Made by a program: the position numbers and the translations under genes. This document shows positions 11,601-21,683 of a DNA stretch of 64,000 nt, piece by piece. The stretch comes from Fistularia commersonii (taxonomy: Eukaryota; Chordata; Actinopteri; Syngnathiformes; Fistulariidae): contig JBBMNZ010000006.1 of NCBI GenBank assembly GCA_037954325.1, positions 2,610,001-2,674,000 of the forward strand, in the 5' to 3' direction. The notes below the pieces were generated by a model, which was given only the letters and a program-made list of their open reading frames with translations, did not search any database and was not told where the DNA came from. Numbering within the stretch: position 1 is the first letter of the stretch; every line of letters starts with the position of its first letter.

Positions 11601-11924
11601 GGAACCAGCGATCATTTAGTTTTCCCGACACCTCGGTTCATTTATACCAGTCGTGTTGCCCCACTTGTTCATTCCTCTCTTTTTCCATTTTGCAAACTCA
11701 CCGGGAGCCGAGAAGCAGACACTCAAATGCAAATTGCGACGAACTTTTAAAAAGTAGCATAAAGCACAGATTATACAGGACGTACTTCTGGTTTCCGTCG
11801 AACGTCCCGAAGCTGTGTGAAGTTCCCGCCGTCTGCAGGAGCCGCCTCCCGTTCCGGCCTCCCCCGCCGCCACAAATCGATTCGCGTTGGTTTCCACGGC
11901 GATAACGTTGACTCGCGACACACC
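11601..11924. other. unique sequence, GC-richer island
   Basis: Unique DNA with several overlapping open frames on both strands. None resembles a family, and the codon content looks random. Confidence 0.4.
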
Positions 11925-12003
11925 GAGAATTTGCATGTTCTCCGCGTTCCTGTCTGGGTTCCCGCCAGGTTCCACATCGTCCTCCCAGTGAGACATGCAA
12001 GGA
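11925..12003 (+). repeat. degenerate copy of the TTTGCATGTTCTCC teleost repeat
   Basis: GAATTTGCATGTTCTCCGCG, CTGTCTGGGTT, CAGGTTCCACATCGTCCTCC, CAGTGAGACATGCAAGG follows block by block the widespread vertebrate repeat TTTGCATGTTCTCCCCGTG..TGGGTT..TCCGGCTTCCTCCCACA..GACATGCA. Confidence 0.7.
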
Positions 12004-12009
12004 CAAGAC

Positions 12010-12600
12010 AAGCTAAATACACTTTAAAATTGATAATAATACTACCCCTTCTGAAATATAAAAAAATCTAACATCTAGTTTTTATTTATTTTTGACTTTA
12101 TACCATCGATAGCGGAGAAAAGAAAATAACATTTCTGCATGGAATATTTTGAACTTTGAAAAAAAGACATCGGGTTGAAGCAAATGAAAAACGGCGTTGT
12201 CATTTTTCATTTTTCAACTTAAATATTACATTTAAAAAATGAACAAATTGAAGTAAAATCATTTTTAATAATAGTAAAAAAATAATTAAGAATAAATAAT
12301 AATCAAAATACAGTCAAAATAATATCTAATAATATCGAATTTAGATACTTTGTCAAAAGCTGCAGAGTCATATAAGAGGGATTAAACACACACATATATA
12401 TGTGCGCGTATACCTATATTATATTATACATATATATGTGTATAAAACCATATATAAAGATACACATATTATATACTTTAGTTGCAAATCAGGCACGGTA
12501 TTTCCAGTTATGTATGAATGAATTAACAAATTTATACATACACACTCATATATGTATATAGATATATATCTATATACATATATATGTATACATATATATT
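12010..12600. other. AT-rich stretch
   Basis: AT-rich DNA ending in TATATA/TACATA clusters near 12395-12600. No gene is seen. Confidence 0.6.
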
Positions 12601-12983
12601 TACTGTATTTTCCAGACTATTGAAAGCATCTGAATATAAGCTGCACCGGCTGAAAATAACAAAATAAACATATGTGTACGTGTAGCGGCTATTTGTCCAT
12701 AAGTTGCAGGTGTCCACGTTTTAACATGAGATATTTACACTGAAACATTATTTTTCACTTTTAATAAAATACACACCGGTAATATCCACAAATACGTACC
12801 TCCTGCACGCTAAAACCATTAAAATAGTCTTCTTCTTTGTCAGAATTGGACATTTCATTGGTGCGATGTCAGGAGGCTAAATGTTTTGGCAACATGAAGC
12901 TCATTAACCTCAAAAATCCTGAAAAAAGGCAATTCGTTGTTTAAGCCGTATTGTAGCATCTTATAGTTCGGATGTATTTATAA
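12601..12983. mobile_element. small TIR element, pogo-like MITE candidate
   Basis: The left end TACTGTATTTTCCAGACTAT and the right end, which reads TAAATACATCCGAACTATAA on the minus strand, are imperfect inverted copies. Inside are ATAAGCTGCACCGG, CCATAAGTTGCAGGTGTCCA and ACATGAGATATTTACAC. Phrases like these (ATAAGCCGC..) recur in non-autonomous fish elements with TA target sites. There is no open frame of note. The pogo/Tc1 assignment is from remembered terminal sequences. Confidence 0.6.
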
Positions 12984-13400
12984 ATGAATATATATGTTAA
13001 AACATTTCTGGCCAGAAAGTGCTGTAAATAAACACGGCGTTCCCCAATATTCTTTGCAAACGACCCACGTTAGCACTGCTAACTGCTAGCATGGTCGTCC
13101 CGTCAAGGGGGGATTTTTATTAAAAAATAAATAAAATATGAAAAATGAAAAATTCAAATAACAAAAAATAAATAAATAAAAGAGAGCCTAATATCACTGA
13201 ATATTTCTTATTTCTGTTTAAGAAGTCACCATGTCCGTGAAATCACCATGTCGATCGAAAAAAAATAAAAATAAAAATGTCCAGTTAAAAATAAGCGGCA
13301 TCCATGTTTGTAGTTTTTTGACCGTCTGACAATCCCTCAAACGGGAAATGAAAATTAGCCGTTTTAATTCTTAAAATACCGTCGTCAACCAACCGAGCAT
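12984..13400. other. AT-rich unique stretch
   Basis: Unique DNA with A-rich runs near 13116-13180 and 13258-13275. No gene is seen. Confidence 0.5.
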
Positions 13401-13410
13401 TGAGCAGTCA

Positions 13411-13411
<1 letters not shown>

Positions 13412-13468
<57 letters not shown>
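13412..13468. repeat. CA microsatellite
   Basis: About 28 uninterrupted CA units. Confidence 0.97.
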
Positions 13469-13473
<5 letters not shown>

Positions 13474-13477
13474 CTCA

Positions 13478-13630
13478 CCTACAGGCCATTTTTAAGAGCA
13501 GCTCCCTCTCGAGAGCAACCGCATTTCACACGCGTCATTACATCCAATCAGGGAGATTAAACGGGTGAGAAAAGGCCGTTAAATTAAGCCCCGCCTCCCG
13601 GGAGGTGGACACGCTAACAGCCAGCGCCAT
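13478..13630. other. candidate conserved non-coding element
   Basis: Unique island containing CATTACATCCAATCAGGGAG, AGATTAAACGGG and CCGTTAAATTAAGCCCCGCC, that is, several homeodomain-type ATTA cores beside a GC box. It looks like a regulatory element, but conservation was not tested. Confidence 0.3.
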
Positions 13631-14100
13631 CCACCGTTTTTTTTTTTTTTTTTAATTTTATTTTATTTTATTTTTTTCAATTTTTTTTTTCCCTTTTTTT
13701 GTTTTCACGCAGGAGACGCGGAGTCTGGACGCGGTAGGAGGCGAAGCAAACAAATACCGCAGCGGATCTTCTCAGCTTTCTTTTTTCTTCTCGTTTTAGC
13801 CGTTTTAACCGACCGCCGCGCCCGGGTCGGCACGAAAGCCGCGGGGCCGAGATTCCCGGTCGGGGGGGCGGGGATTCGGGTTTCGTGCGCGAAAACAAAA
13901 CAAGAACGGATGAAGTGCGTCTGTAAATGTCGAGAGCCGAGATCAGAAACAGTGGAAAAAACAGTTAAAAAACAATTTATTGTTTATTCAAATATGTGGA
14001 AAGATGAACGCATTCCTAGGCGGAAGGGCGGCAAACTTTTTTTCAAATATGAAACTAAATACAAAACAAAAATACAAAAAGATAGTTTTAAAATAATTCA
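13631..14100. other. poly-T tract, CpG-rich island and AT-rich tail
   Basis: T-rich DNA at 13637-13705, then a CpG-rich island at 13706-13915 with GCGCCCGGGTCGG, then AT-rich unique DNA. No exon is recognised. Confidence 0.4.
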
Positions 14101-14107
14101 TATTCAT

Positions 14108-14256
14108 GAATTAATCCATCCATTCATTGACGATGTACAACGCTTTTCCTGGATTCGGGGTCAGGTGACTGCCTACTCCAGCTGTGATTGGACGAGAGGA
14201 AGGGCTCACTCACTCATTCATCAACATTCAATCATTCACCCTTTCATTCACACTTA
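14108..14256 (+). repeat. degenerate teleost interspersed repeat
   Basis: Blocks CCATCCATTCATTGACGATG, ACAACGCTTTTCCTGGATTC, GGGGTCAG, CCTACTCCAGCTGTGATTGG, ACGAGAGGAAGGGC and ATTCACCCTTTCATTCACAC follow in order the abundant fish repeat ACCGCTTATCC..GGGTCGCGG..CCCAGCTGAC.TTGGGCGAGAGGCGGGGT..ATTCACAC. Confidence 0.7.
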
Positions 14257-14545
14257 AAATTATTATTATTTTTTATTTCCATGAATTTAAAGGGTGAATG
14301 ATATTTTTTTCTATATGATGCATGCATGCCTTTTTACGATATATTAATGAGAGTATGAATGATTTTATGTCCCTAAGTGACTTTTTGTGTCGAGATATTT
14401 GGATGAGAGGGTGAATGTTTATATATCAACTTGTGAAAGCATGAATGTCTCAATGTGAATATTTGTATTTATATGATATTTGGATGAGAGGACGAATGAT
14501 TTTATGTGTCTTAACCGACATCTGAATGAAAGGGTGAGTAGTTGT
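14257..14545. repeat. degenerate minisatellite, GGATGAGAGGGTGAATG core
   Basis: ATATTTGGATGAGAGG.TGAA-type blocks recur near 14285, 14345, 14395, 14475 and 14520, spaced about 45-90 bp. It is roughly the complement of the CATTCACCCTCTCATTC phrases at 18535-18770. Confidence 0.55.
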
Positions 14546-14577
14546 GACACTGGAATGTACTCCAGTTCCTTCACACG

Positions 14578-14606
14578 GTACTCGATTACCTGAGGTAATC
14601 GAGTAC
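14578..14606. other. perfect palindrome or hairpin
   Basis: A 14-base arm GTACTCGATTACCT is followed by one central G and the exact reverse complement. It lies at the junction between the minisatellite and unique DNA. Confidence 0.95.
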
Positions 14607-14741
14607 TTTAACCCTTCCTCTGAGTCGCCTGCGAAAGGAACACAAAAACGGAAAAAAAAAAAGGCCGAACACAGATCGGTTGTTTCGCGACGAAGAAGGT
14701 GTAAACATTCCTCTCATTGTCGTCGTGTGCCCCCCCCCCAA

Positions 14742-14773
<32 letters not shown>

Positions 14774-15240
14774 TTATCTTCATTCCCCCTCACAGGTGTA
14801 ATAACTCATGTCGTAAACAAATCCGCAGCTGACGGGACGGCCGCCGCCGAGAGATGTTTTTTTTTAAATAAGTTGCGTCCGCGATGTGTGTGTGTGTGTG
14901 TGTGTGTGTTCATCGAACAGCTTGTCTATGTCGCTACTATGACGCTTGCCTTCGCTCGTCCGGAAATGTTGACTATATTCTCAGGAAGCGCCCTCCGACC
15001 CCTGTGTTTACGTCTCGGGCGTCGAATAAAAATGGCCGCCGTCGGGATCAGAAAGAACCCCGACTTTGTAAAGCCCGACTCCGCTGAACCCCCTCCGTTT
15101 GCGCCGGCACGTGATCGTCGCCGCCGTTCATCGGTACGATTCCGCCAATCATGCTTCCTGGTTACAGACGTTAGAAACAGGAAGCTATGAAAACCCCCTC
15201 CCTCGCCGCCGCCGCTGGAAATCAGAGTGGGAGAGATTAA
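14607..15240. other. CpG-rich unique region with CA and TG tracts
   Basis: It includes a CA tract (14741-14768), a TG tract (14885-14909) and GC-rich unique DNA to 15240. Open frames are extended by the microsatellites. AAAATGGCCGCCGTCG at 15030 resembles a YY1-type ATG context, but no exon is evident. Confidence 0.4.
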
Positions 15241-15257
15241 AAGAAGTGTGAGATTAG

Positions 15258-15259
<2 letters not shown>

Positions 15260-15301
<42 letters not shown>
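15260..15301. repeat. TG microsatellite
   Basis: About 20 uninterrupted TG units. Confidence 0.97.
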
Positions 15302-15302
<1 letters not shown>

Positions 15303-15560
15303 AATCCTCCCGCTCCTACCTCGGCTCGACGTGACGCCGCTTCTCTCATTCCAACGCCTCTTCTTGTTCTTCCTCAATATTTGCGTGGCCTCTTCTTGAC
15401 TCGTCTTCCTCTGACCTTTGACCCCTCCCCGGGTCGAGGCGGGGGGTCGCCGGACGACCGCAGCTGGAAGGATCAACTTACCTTCCTCTGGTTTTTATCA
15501 AAATAATCACAACAATTACAACGCTGTCGTTAAAATGAATGGACGGATAAACATGTTAAC
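15302..15560. other. unique sequence with a DR1-like site
   Basis: Unique DNA. TGACCTTTGACCCC at 15412-15425 matches the DR1 nuclear-receptor element. A strong donor-like AG/GTAAGT lies on the minus strand near 15482, preceded by only a 42-base open segment. Confidence 0.4.
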
Positions 15561-15568
15561 AATTATGA

Positions 15569-15596
15569 TTTGCCCAGAAAACAGTTTCTGGGCAAA
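15569..15596. other. perfect 12-bp hairpin
   Basis: Arms TTTGCCCAGAAA and TTTCTGGGCAAA enclose the loop ACAG. There is no U-tract context and no longer stem, so a miRNA precursor is unlikely. Confidence 0.9.
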
Positions 15597-16300
15597 ACAA
15601 AGAGGCAAAAGAATTAAATAAAACCACAAAAAAACAACAACAAAAAAAAAACAGATAAACTATTGATTGACTTGATTCTTTTATATTTCATTTTGTTTTG
15701 TTTTGCCAACCAGCAGCCCGAATTTTTTAGATCTTTCTTCATCATTATCATATTTAATATTATTATTATTATTAGTAGTAGTAGTACTAGTAGTAGTAAT
15801 GGTAGTAGTTGTAGTAATATAATTAGTACATTATTCTCATCATTGTTGATATTAGAATTTCCATGTATTATTAATAATGCTTGTAATTATAATATAATAA
15901 TATTAACAACATAATTATCATTATTATTATTATTTCATGATATGGTCATTCCTTTTCATTTTTTCCTTATATAAATATAAATGAATTGTTATATTTCAAA
16001 ATGAAGGAATCAATATTTGAATGAAATTGGAACAGATTGTTGATGCAAATATATATAACTGAATTCTCAATAAATAAATTCATTTTAGATATGATATGAC
16101 AGAACACATTTTAGACATTTGGAGTTATACTGGATTAAAAAAATACCACGAAAAATAAAAATAGAAAAATAAAATAAGTATTAAAACGTAATAAAATGAA
16201 TTATTATTATAAGTATAATAGTAGTAATCATAGTAGAAATGCTAATGACGGCCATCATTACATTAGGATTTAAATCTTAAACTGTACCTAGCTCATTTCA
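15597..16300. other. AT-rich stretch with TAG/TTA runs
   Basis: ATT, TAG and GTAG trinucleotide clusters at about 15750-15830, then AT-rich unique DNA. No gene is seen. Confidence 0.7.
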
Positions 16301-16308
16301 TCAATCAA

Positions 16309-16411
16309 GTACTATGTACTGAGTACTGTGTACTATGTACTGTGTACTGAGTACTGTGTACTATGTACTGTGTACTATATACTGAGTACTGTGTACTGTG
16401 TACTGTGTACT
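16309..16411. repeat. tandem array of GTACT/TGTAC units
   Basis: About 10-bp units GTACTGTGTA, GTACTATGTA and GTACTGAGTA are repeated about ten times. Each unit has the self-complementary GTAC. Confidence 0.95.
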
Positions 16412-16870
16412 TCACGGCCATATTGCCGACTACTTCATATTTAACCCTTTAATCCAGGTTGGCTTCACTCTGAGCCTCTGCTGCCCTGCTCCTCTGACCC
16501 TGTGTGTGTGTGAGAGAGTGTGTGTGTGTGTGGTTGAACATACCCCCCTCCCACACACACACACACACATACTAACCCCCCGCGGAGGGGCTGATGTTTA
16601 ATCAACCCCTGGATTGGACTCCCAGCAGGCCGGCGCTGCCCTCACCTCCCGGAGTTCACTCAATCCACACTTCCTGCCGACACACTTCGCTAACACACAC
16701 ACACACGCACACGCATACACACACACACACACGATCATCACACCCGTACCTCGAGCAGGCGAATAGAGGAAAGCGAATCTGACGGGGAAACCCAGAGAGC
16801 GCCCGCGAGATGATTTTCAGGGGTGATGTTACGACGAGAAGGAGGATGAGCAACGTTTGACCTTTGACCC
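16412..16870. other. unique region with TG/CA tracts and a DR1-like site
   Basis: TG tract at 16501-16532, CA tracts at 16553-16569 and 16694-16731, otherwise unique. TGACCTTTGACCCC lies at 16858-16871. GATGTTTAATCAACCCCTGG near 16593 and the sequence to 16860 look like possible regulatory DNA. No exon is recognised. Confidence 0.4.
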
Positions 16871-17449
16871 CGGTCAGTTATAAAATCATGAGCGAGGAGG
16901 GAAAATTATAGAAATTATGAAAAGTAATTAACAAAAAAACCCTAAAAGTAACAATGTATTTGGTGAATAAATCAATTTTAAAAACATAATAAAAAAGGAA
17001 TCAAAATTTGAATTAAAAAATATCAAAAAAAGAAACGCTATCTATAATAGAAAGAATCTATATTTGATTATTATTATCATTACTATCATTACTATTAGTT
17101 TTATTATTATTACCATTTTATTATTTTTACAATTATTTTTTCTCCAATTAATAATTCACTTATTTTTGGGGGGTATTCATTTTCATTCATTGAAATTACC
17201 AAGGCTTTTCAATGCACAATATATAATTTCTTTATAATTATTGAAATCAATAATAATACAATAACATTATTAATAAAATAAAACATAATATTTGATCATA
17301 TAAATCATAATTCATGAAGTGTAAATCAATGTCTTCATTATTAATGTGCAATATAATATATATACTGTTGTATATATAATTGGTATTATTGTGTTTCATG
17401 TTGTTGTTATGATGATGAAATATATCAACAGGATGTAATTATTTAGAGA
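16871..17449. other. AT-rich stretch
   Basis: AT-rich DNA with ATT clusters near 17070-17110. No gene is seen. Confidence 0.6.
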
Positions 17450-17453
17450 TTGT

Positions 17454-17503
<50 letters not shown>

Positions 17504-17662
17504 CTGCGTCGCTGCTCTGCATCCATAACCGCGGAAACCAAACGGCGTCTAAGTACTTACCCAATGGCTCCTTGTCTCTTAGCTCTGCGACCGCAGGCGT
17601 TATCGGCTAACGCTGCTAATGCTAACACTAAGTGTGGTCTGTGTGTGTGTGTGAGTGTGTGT

Positions 17663-17709
<47 letters not shown>

Positions 17710-17850
17710 AGGGGGGGTGGTTACAAGAGATGGGGAGAGAGAGGCTGAGGTTTCCCCCCAAAGGAAGGCAGAAGAAGTGTGTGTGTGCAGTGGTCAAAGT
17801 GTGTTGTGTGTGTGTATGTGTGTGTGTGTGTGTGTGTCTGTGTGTGTGTG
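17450..17850. repeat. cluster of three TG microsatellites
   Basis: TG tracts at 17451-17502, 17641-17707 and about 17802-17850, separated by short unique pieces. One piece has GCTAACGCTGCTAATGCTAA. Cys-Val peptides from these frames are artefacts. Confidence 0.95.
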
Positions 17851-18534
17851 GTTTTTATATGAAATAATTAAAGTGTTATGTGTACGTGGTGGGGTTCGAC
17901 TCATAATAATAATATTATTAATTGTTATTATGAAACATTATATAGAATAGAAAGAGGAACTACTTGAAGATTTTTATTATTATATTTATTATTATTAGTA
18001 GTAGTATTATATGGATGGTGACAATAATTACACCAAAAAATAATAATAATCATAAGATTAAATAAAAATAACGATAGGTCTATACTCTTTAAGTTTGTTC
18101 AAGATTGATGGATTTAGTGGTGAAAAAATCCTCAGTTCATTGAATGAAAGGATGAATCAATCAATCAATCAATCAATCAAAACCCAAAAGATATACAAAC
18201 TATTGAATCAGAATCTGACGTCGCCCGAAAAGTGAAACGCCATAAATATGATAAAGTGAATTAATAAATAGTAATGAAATAAAAAAATGAAAATAGAATA
18301 AATAAATATGTAAATTAAATACATAAATAAGTAAATAAACAAACAAACAAACAAATAAATAAAGAATAGATAATCCAATAAAAAATAATAAAATAAATAT
18401 ATATGGTAAACGGTTATTTGTGTCCATATGAGACGTGAATATGAGTGTAAACTCTGTATCCATATGAGGAGACGTTTCCTGACTGCACTCGAGATCATCA
18501 ATGAATTAAAGAATGGATGAATCCATGACTTTGG
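17851..18534. other. AT-rich stretch with CAAT and AAAC/AAAT runs
   Basis: A CAAT tetranucleotide run at about 18156-18180 and AAACAAAC/AAATAAAT runs near 18290-18370. No gene is seen. Confidence 0.7.
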
Positions 18535-18776
18535 TATCCAATCGTGTCCCGGTCCTATTCACCCTCTCATCCACCCGATCATTCATACGTCATAAAGAGA
18601 CATAAACATTCACTCATTCATCCAGTCATATGATTTTATAATGGTATATAACATTCACTCATTCATTCAGTGGTGACATAAAGAGTCGTTCATCCCCACG
18701 TCACATGGAGACTCATGACCTTTCACGACCTTTCACACATAAGGACATCCAACCGTTCACCCCTCCATTCATTTCG
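18535..18776. repeat. degenerate CATTCACTCATTCA array
   Basis: ATTCACTCATTCAT phrases recur near 18610, 18653 and 18760 with ACATAAAGAGACATAAA spacers. It may derive from the teleost repeat whose end is ATTCACAC. Confidence 0.5.
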
Positions 18777-19345
18777 CATATAGCATCATAGCATATAGCA
18801 TCATAGTATATAACATCATAGTATATAGCATCATAGCATATAGCATCATAGTATATAGCATCATAGCATATAGCATCATAGTATATAACATCATAGTATA
18901 TAACATCATAGTATATAGCATCATAGCATATAGCATCATAGTATATAGCATCATAGCATATAGCGTCATAGTATATAACATCATAGTATATAACATAGCA
19001 GTATATAGCATCATAGCATATAGCATCATAGTATATAGCATCATAGCATATAGCATCATAGTGTATAACATCATAGTATATAGCATCAGAGTATATAGCA
19101 TCATAGTATATAACATCATAGTATATATCATCATAGTATATATCATCATAGTATATAGCATCATAGCATATAGCATCATAGCATATAGCATCATAGTGTA
19201 TAACATCATAGTATATAGCATCAGAGTATATAGCATCATAGTATATATCATCATAGTATATAGCATCATAGCATATAGCATCATAGCATATAACATCATA
19301 GTATATATCATCATAGTATATAGCATCATAGCATATAGCATCATG
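18777..19345. repeat. satellite array, 15-bp unit, about 38 copies
   Basis: Near-perfect repeats of ATAGCATCATAGTAT, with variant positions such as GCATA/GTATA and AGCATC/AACATC/ATATCATC. The 15-base unit keeps frames open on both strands (MLYTM-type and IIVYS-type peptides), which is a composition effect. Variants are patterned: the run from about 19061 to 19138 recurs near 19196-19252. Confidence 0.97.
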
Positions 19346-19680
19346 CTAGTATTTACCTTCTCTCTCACGCGTCTGGACAGTGGAGAAGAACCGGTTCCCA
19401 TCCGGATGCAGCCGTGGGGCTGCGTGACCCGGATTGAAGCGAGGCCAGGTTCTGGGATCAGGGGCCGGAGGTGGACCACAGGGACGGGAGGAATGCGGCG
19501 AGGCGGCGGGATTGGATATCCGGCTTAATCCGCCGCACACAGCGGCGGGAGGAGAGGCGGCGAGGGGGGAAAGAGGGGGGTGGGATTGGAAACCAATACG
19601 AATAATCTCCACCTGACGGCTCCTTTCATTGGCCGATCAGCCGCGTTCCGATCGTATCTCCCCGAGCTCCCCCGTATGCG
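19346..19680. other. GC-rich unique island
   Basis: CpG-containing unique DNA after the satellite, with GGCGGGAGGAGAGGCGGCGA near 19543. No convincing exon is seen. Confidence 0.4.
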
Positions 19681-19716
<36 letters not shown>

Positions 19717-19745
19717 CACTGATTAGCACACACACACACACACAC
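19681..19745. repeat. TG tract followed by a CA tract
   Basis: TG at 19683-19712 and CA at 19728-19744 with a short spacer form an inverted pair of dinucleotide tracts. Confidence 0.95.
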
Positions 19746-19940
19746 CGCCGCCCCCTGGAAGAATAACTGGGATTTAACGGGGTCCTGCTTTCAACTGATT
19801 TGGCCAATCGAACGGCAGAGATTGAGTGGGAATTAATGGGATTATTTTTTGGCGTCCGCTGGGAAGAGATTGTATTTATTTTATCTATTTATCCTTTTTT
19901 TTTTTTTTTTTAAATTTACCTATTAATGAATTCATAAATT
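19746..19940. other. unique sequence, possible non-coding element
   Basis: It contains CAACTGATTTGGCCAATCG and GGGAATTAATGGGATTA, both with CCAAT/ATTA cores, ending in a poly-T tract. No exon is seen. Confidence 0.25.
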
Positions 19941-20020
19941 ATTTCATCAGAATCAGAAAAAAATAAAACACCTTTATTTGCCCAGAAGGTGCAATTGGGG
20001 GGGGTGCATGGTATAGCAGC
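19941..20020 (-). mobile_element. antisense LINE 3' tail fragment
   Basis: TCAGAATCAGAAAAAAATAA, AACACCTTTATTTGCCCAGA on the plus strand is the complement of a GGGCAAATAAAGGTGTTTT..TCTGATTCTGA end. That pattern is typical of fish L2/Rex-type LINE 3' ends. Only the tail is recognisable. Confidence 0.5.
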
Positions 20021-20131
20021 TTCAAATTGTAAACATCAAATAATAAAATTAAAAAGAAATAAATGGATAAATTAATAAAATACATAAATAATAAAAAAAT
20101 AAATATTAAAATAAAAATACTAAAATAAATG

Positions 20132-20134
<3 letters not shown>

Positions 20135-20202
<68 letters not shown>
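20135..20202. repeat. TA microsatellite
   Basis: About 33 uninterrupted TA units. Confidence 0.97.
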
Positions 20203-20205
<3 letters not shown>

Positions 20206-20705
20206 CTGTACAGAATTGTGCAAATTGTATGCAAGCTTGCTCTGCGTTTATGTAATAAAACGCTTTTCGGACAAAGACGGTTATTTTTTGGTGGTCGTGG
20301 CGATCCATGGAGCTGTTGCGTTCCCTCGGACGGCGGGAAACGATGGACACACCCAGCCGCTGTTGATCAGATGGCACGAAATACGATTTCTGTTGGACTC
20401 TGGCTCGCGGAAGAGCTAGCTTGACCCAACGCCCGCTAATGAACGGATCTTCAATTGCGGTTTTCGGCTCAATGTTCGGCGTCTTTTTGTTTGAGTGGGA
20501 CTTCGTGATCGCCGATCTCTGCCTCCTTCATCCTGACTTTCTGTGCGACCCGCTCGTGGATGCCGTTAACCGCCACGTATCCGTGCTAATTTTTTAGCAT
20601 CCGGTGATGTTTATTAATGTTTGCTAGCAGGTTTTTCGTTTGCTAACTACACACACGTTTTCCACTACCATTAATAAACGCTTTAAGCGGCAAAGCTAGC
20701 GCCTT
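20203..20705. other. unique sequence
   Basis: Unique mixed-composition DNA with GCTAGC/TTAGC motifs near 20413, 20597 and 20695. No gene is recognised. Confidence 0.4.
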
Positions 20706-21105
20706 GACATTACATTACATTACATTTGGCAGACGCTTTTATCCAAAGCGACTTAGAATAGAGGACATAGGGACTGCAAATAACACTTGCAAATACACGA
20801 TGCACAGGAAATATACAGAACAGTAAGCTGGGGTTAGTGATTTTTTTTTTTTTGTTTGTTTTTTGACAAAGACGTACACAAACGTACACACACACACTGC
20901 ATAGCCTAACTTGGTGCCTAACCTGATCTGGGGCATCAGCGCAGTAAAAAGTCCTGAAAGAGAAACGTTTTTACCTGTTTCTTGAAGGTTGAGAGAGATG
21001 ATGCTAGTCTTGTTGCTTCCGGAAGTTTGTTCCACCACTGAGGTAGTAGAACTGAGAACAGTTTTGCCTGAGATCTCTTAGAGCGAGCAAAAGGTACTGC
21101 TAGTA
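20706..21105 (-). mobile_element. L2/RSg-1-like LINE 3' end, minus strand
   Basis: On the minus strand the element ends AAGTCGCTTTGGATAAAAGC, GTCTGCCAAATG with a TGTAA-type tail (seen as TTACATTACATTACAT at 20709-20725). This is the well-known 3' terminus of teleost L2-clade LINEs and SINEs that share it. Upstream on the same strand (about 21090-20960) one frame reads WWNKLPEATR, SSLSTFKKQVKTFLF. That resembles peptide tails often found in fish repeats. The copy is 5'-truncated and not functional. Confidence 0.75.
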
Positions 21106-21175
21106 CCTGCTAGTACCTAGTGGCTCAGCTAGCCACAGCTAAAGAGGAGTTTGCACCCTATGGCTATTTATTTAA

Positions 21176-21400
21176 GTCCCATATTTTCACGACCATAAGG
21201 CACACCTGCTAAAAGGCGCAGTCTCAGTTATATGTGCTATTACTGTATTTAACTCACACATAAGGCGCACCTGATTATAAGGCGCGGGTTTTATATACAA
21301 TCCACGCCCCCTTTAACGTTCTCATGGTGTCCTCTACTACGTCCGCCTCACAACAACAACACACACACACAAGCATACAAGCCCAGCGAGACCACGCTGA
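21176..21400. mobile_element. solo terminal fragment of a pogo-like element
   Basis: ATTTTCACGACCATAAGGCA, CGCAGTCTCAGTTAT, TATAAGGCGCGGGTTTTATA and CAACAACAACACACA duplicate the terminal region of the element at 21684-22452. Only this end is present. Confidence 0.65.
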
Positions 21401-21683
21401 GTCAAAACCCCAACGGGTGGAAAGGTTATGCTTGAAATTCAGATTCAGATTGGTTGATGTATTTGAGCGATAATATAAAATCCCCCCCCCAGCTGGATTC
21501 TGACAGGGGTGGCCGGTCGGAGTCCAGAAAAAGTAGCGACCATATTTAAATTATATTACTTAGATATTTTTTAAAGCCTGATCATGGTTTCTGCAGGTAT
21601 TGGTTGATCTAATTTAATGCTTATTTATAATGATGTGAATCATTTAGATCTGGAATAGATTTCACATATTAGCGGATTTGTAC
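21401..21683. other. unique sequence between two related element ends
   Basis: Mixed DNA with TCAGATTCAG near 21440 and a C run near 21484. No gene is seen. Confidence 0.4.

Noticed and set aside
11616..12071. Four overlapping frames of 71-131 codons on both strands
   Set aside because: Open in several frames at once in GC-richer DNA, no conserved motif, and the end overlaps an interspersed repeat remnant.
15447..15530. Minus-strand mini-exon ending at AG/GTAAGT near 15482
   Set aside because: The donor is strong, but the only upstream acceptor is weak and the 14-codon peptide is unremarkable. Likely chance.
15569..15596. microRNA precursor
   Set aside because: The stem is only 12 bp, well short of a pre-miRNA arm pair.
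18777..19345. CRISPR-like regular array
   Set aside because: There are no distinct spacers between repeats, the unit is only 15 bp, and the genome is clearly eukaryotic. The same applies to the minisatellite at 33040-33562.
18769..19528. 236- and 155-codon frames on opposite strands
   Set aside because: Direct translation of the 15-bp satellite (MLYTM and IIVYS repeats).
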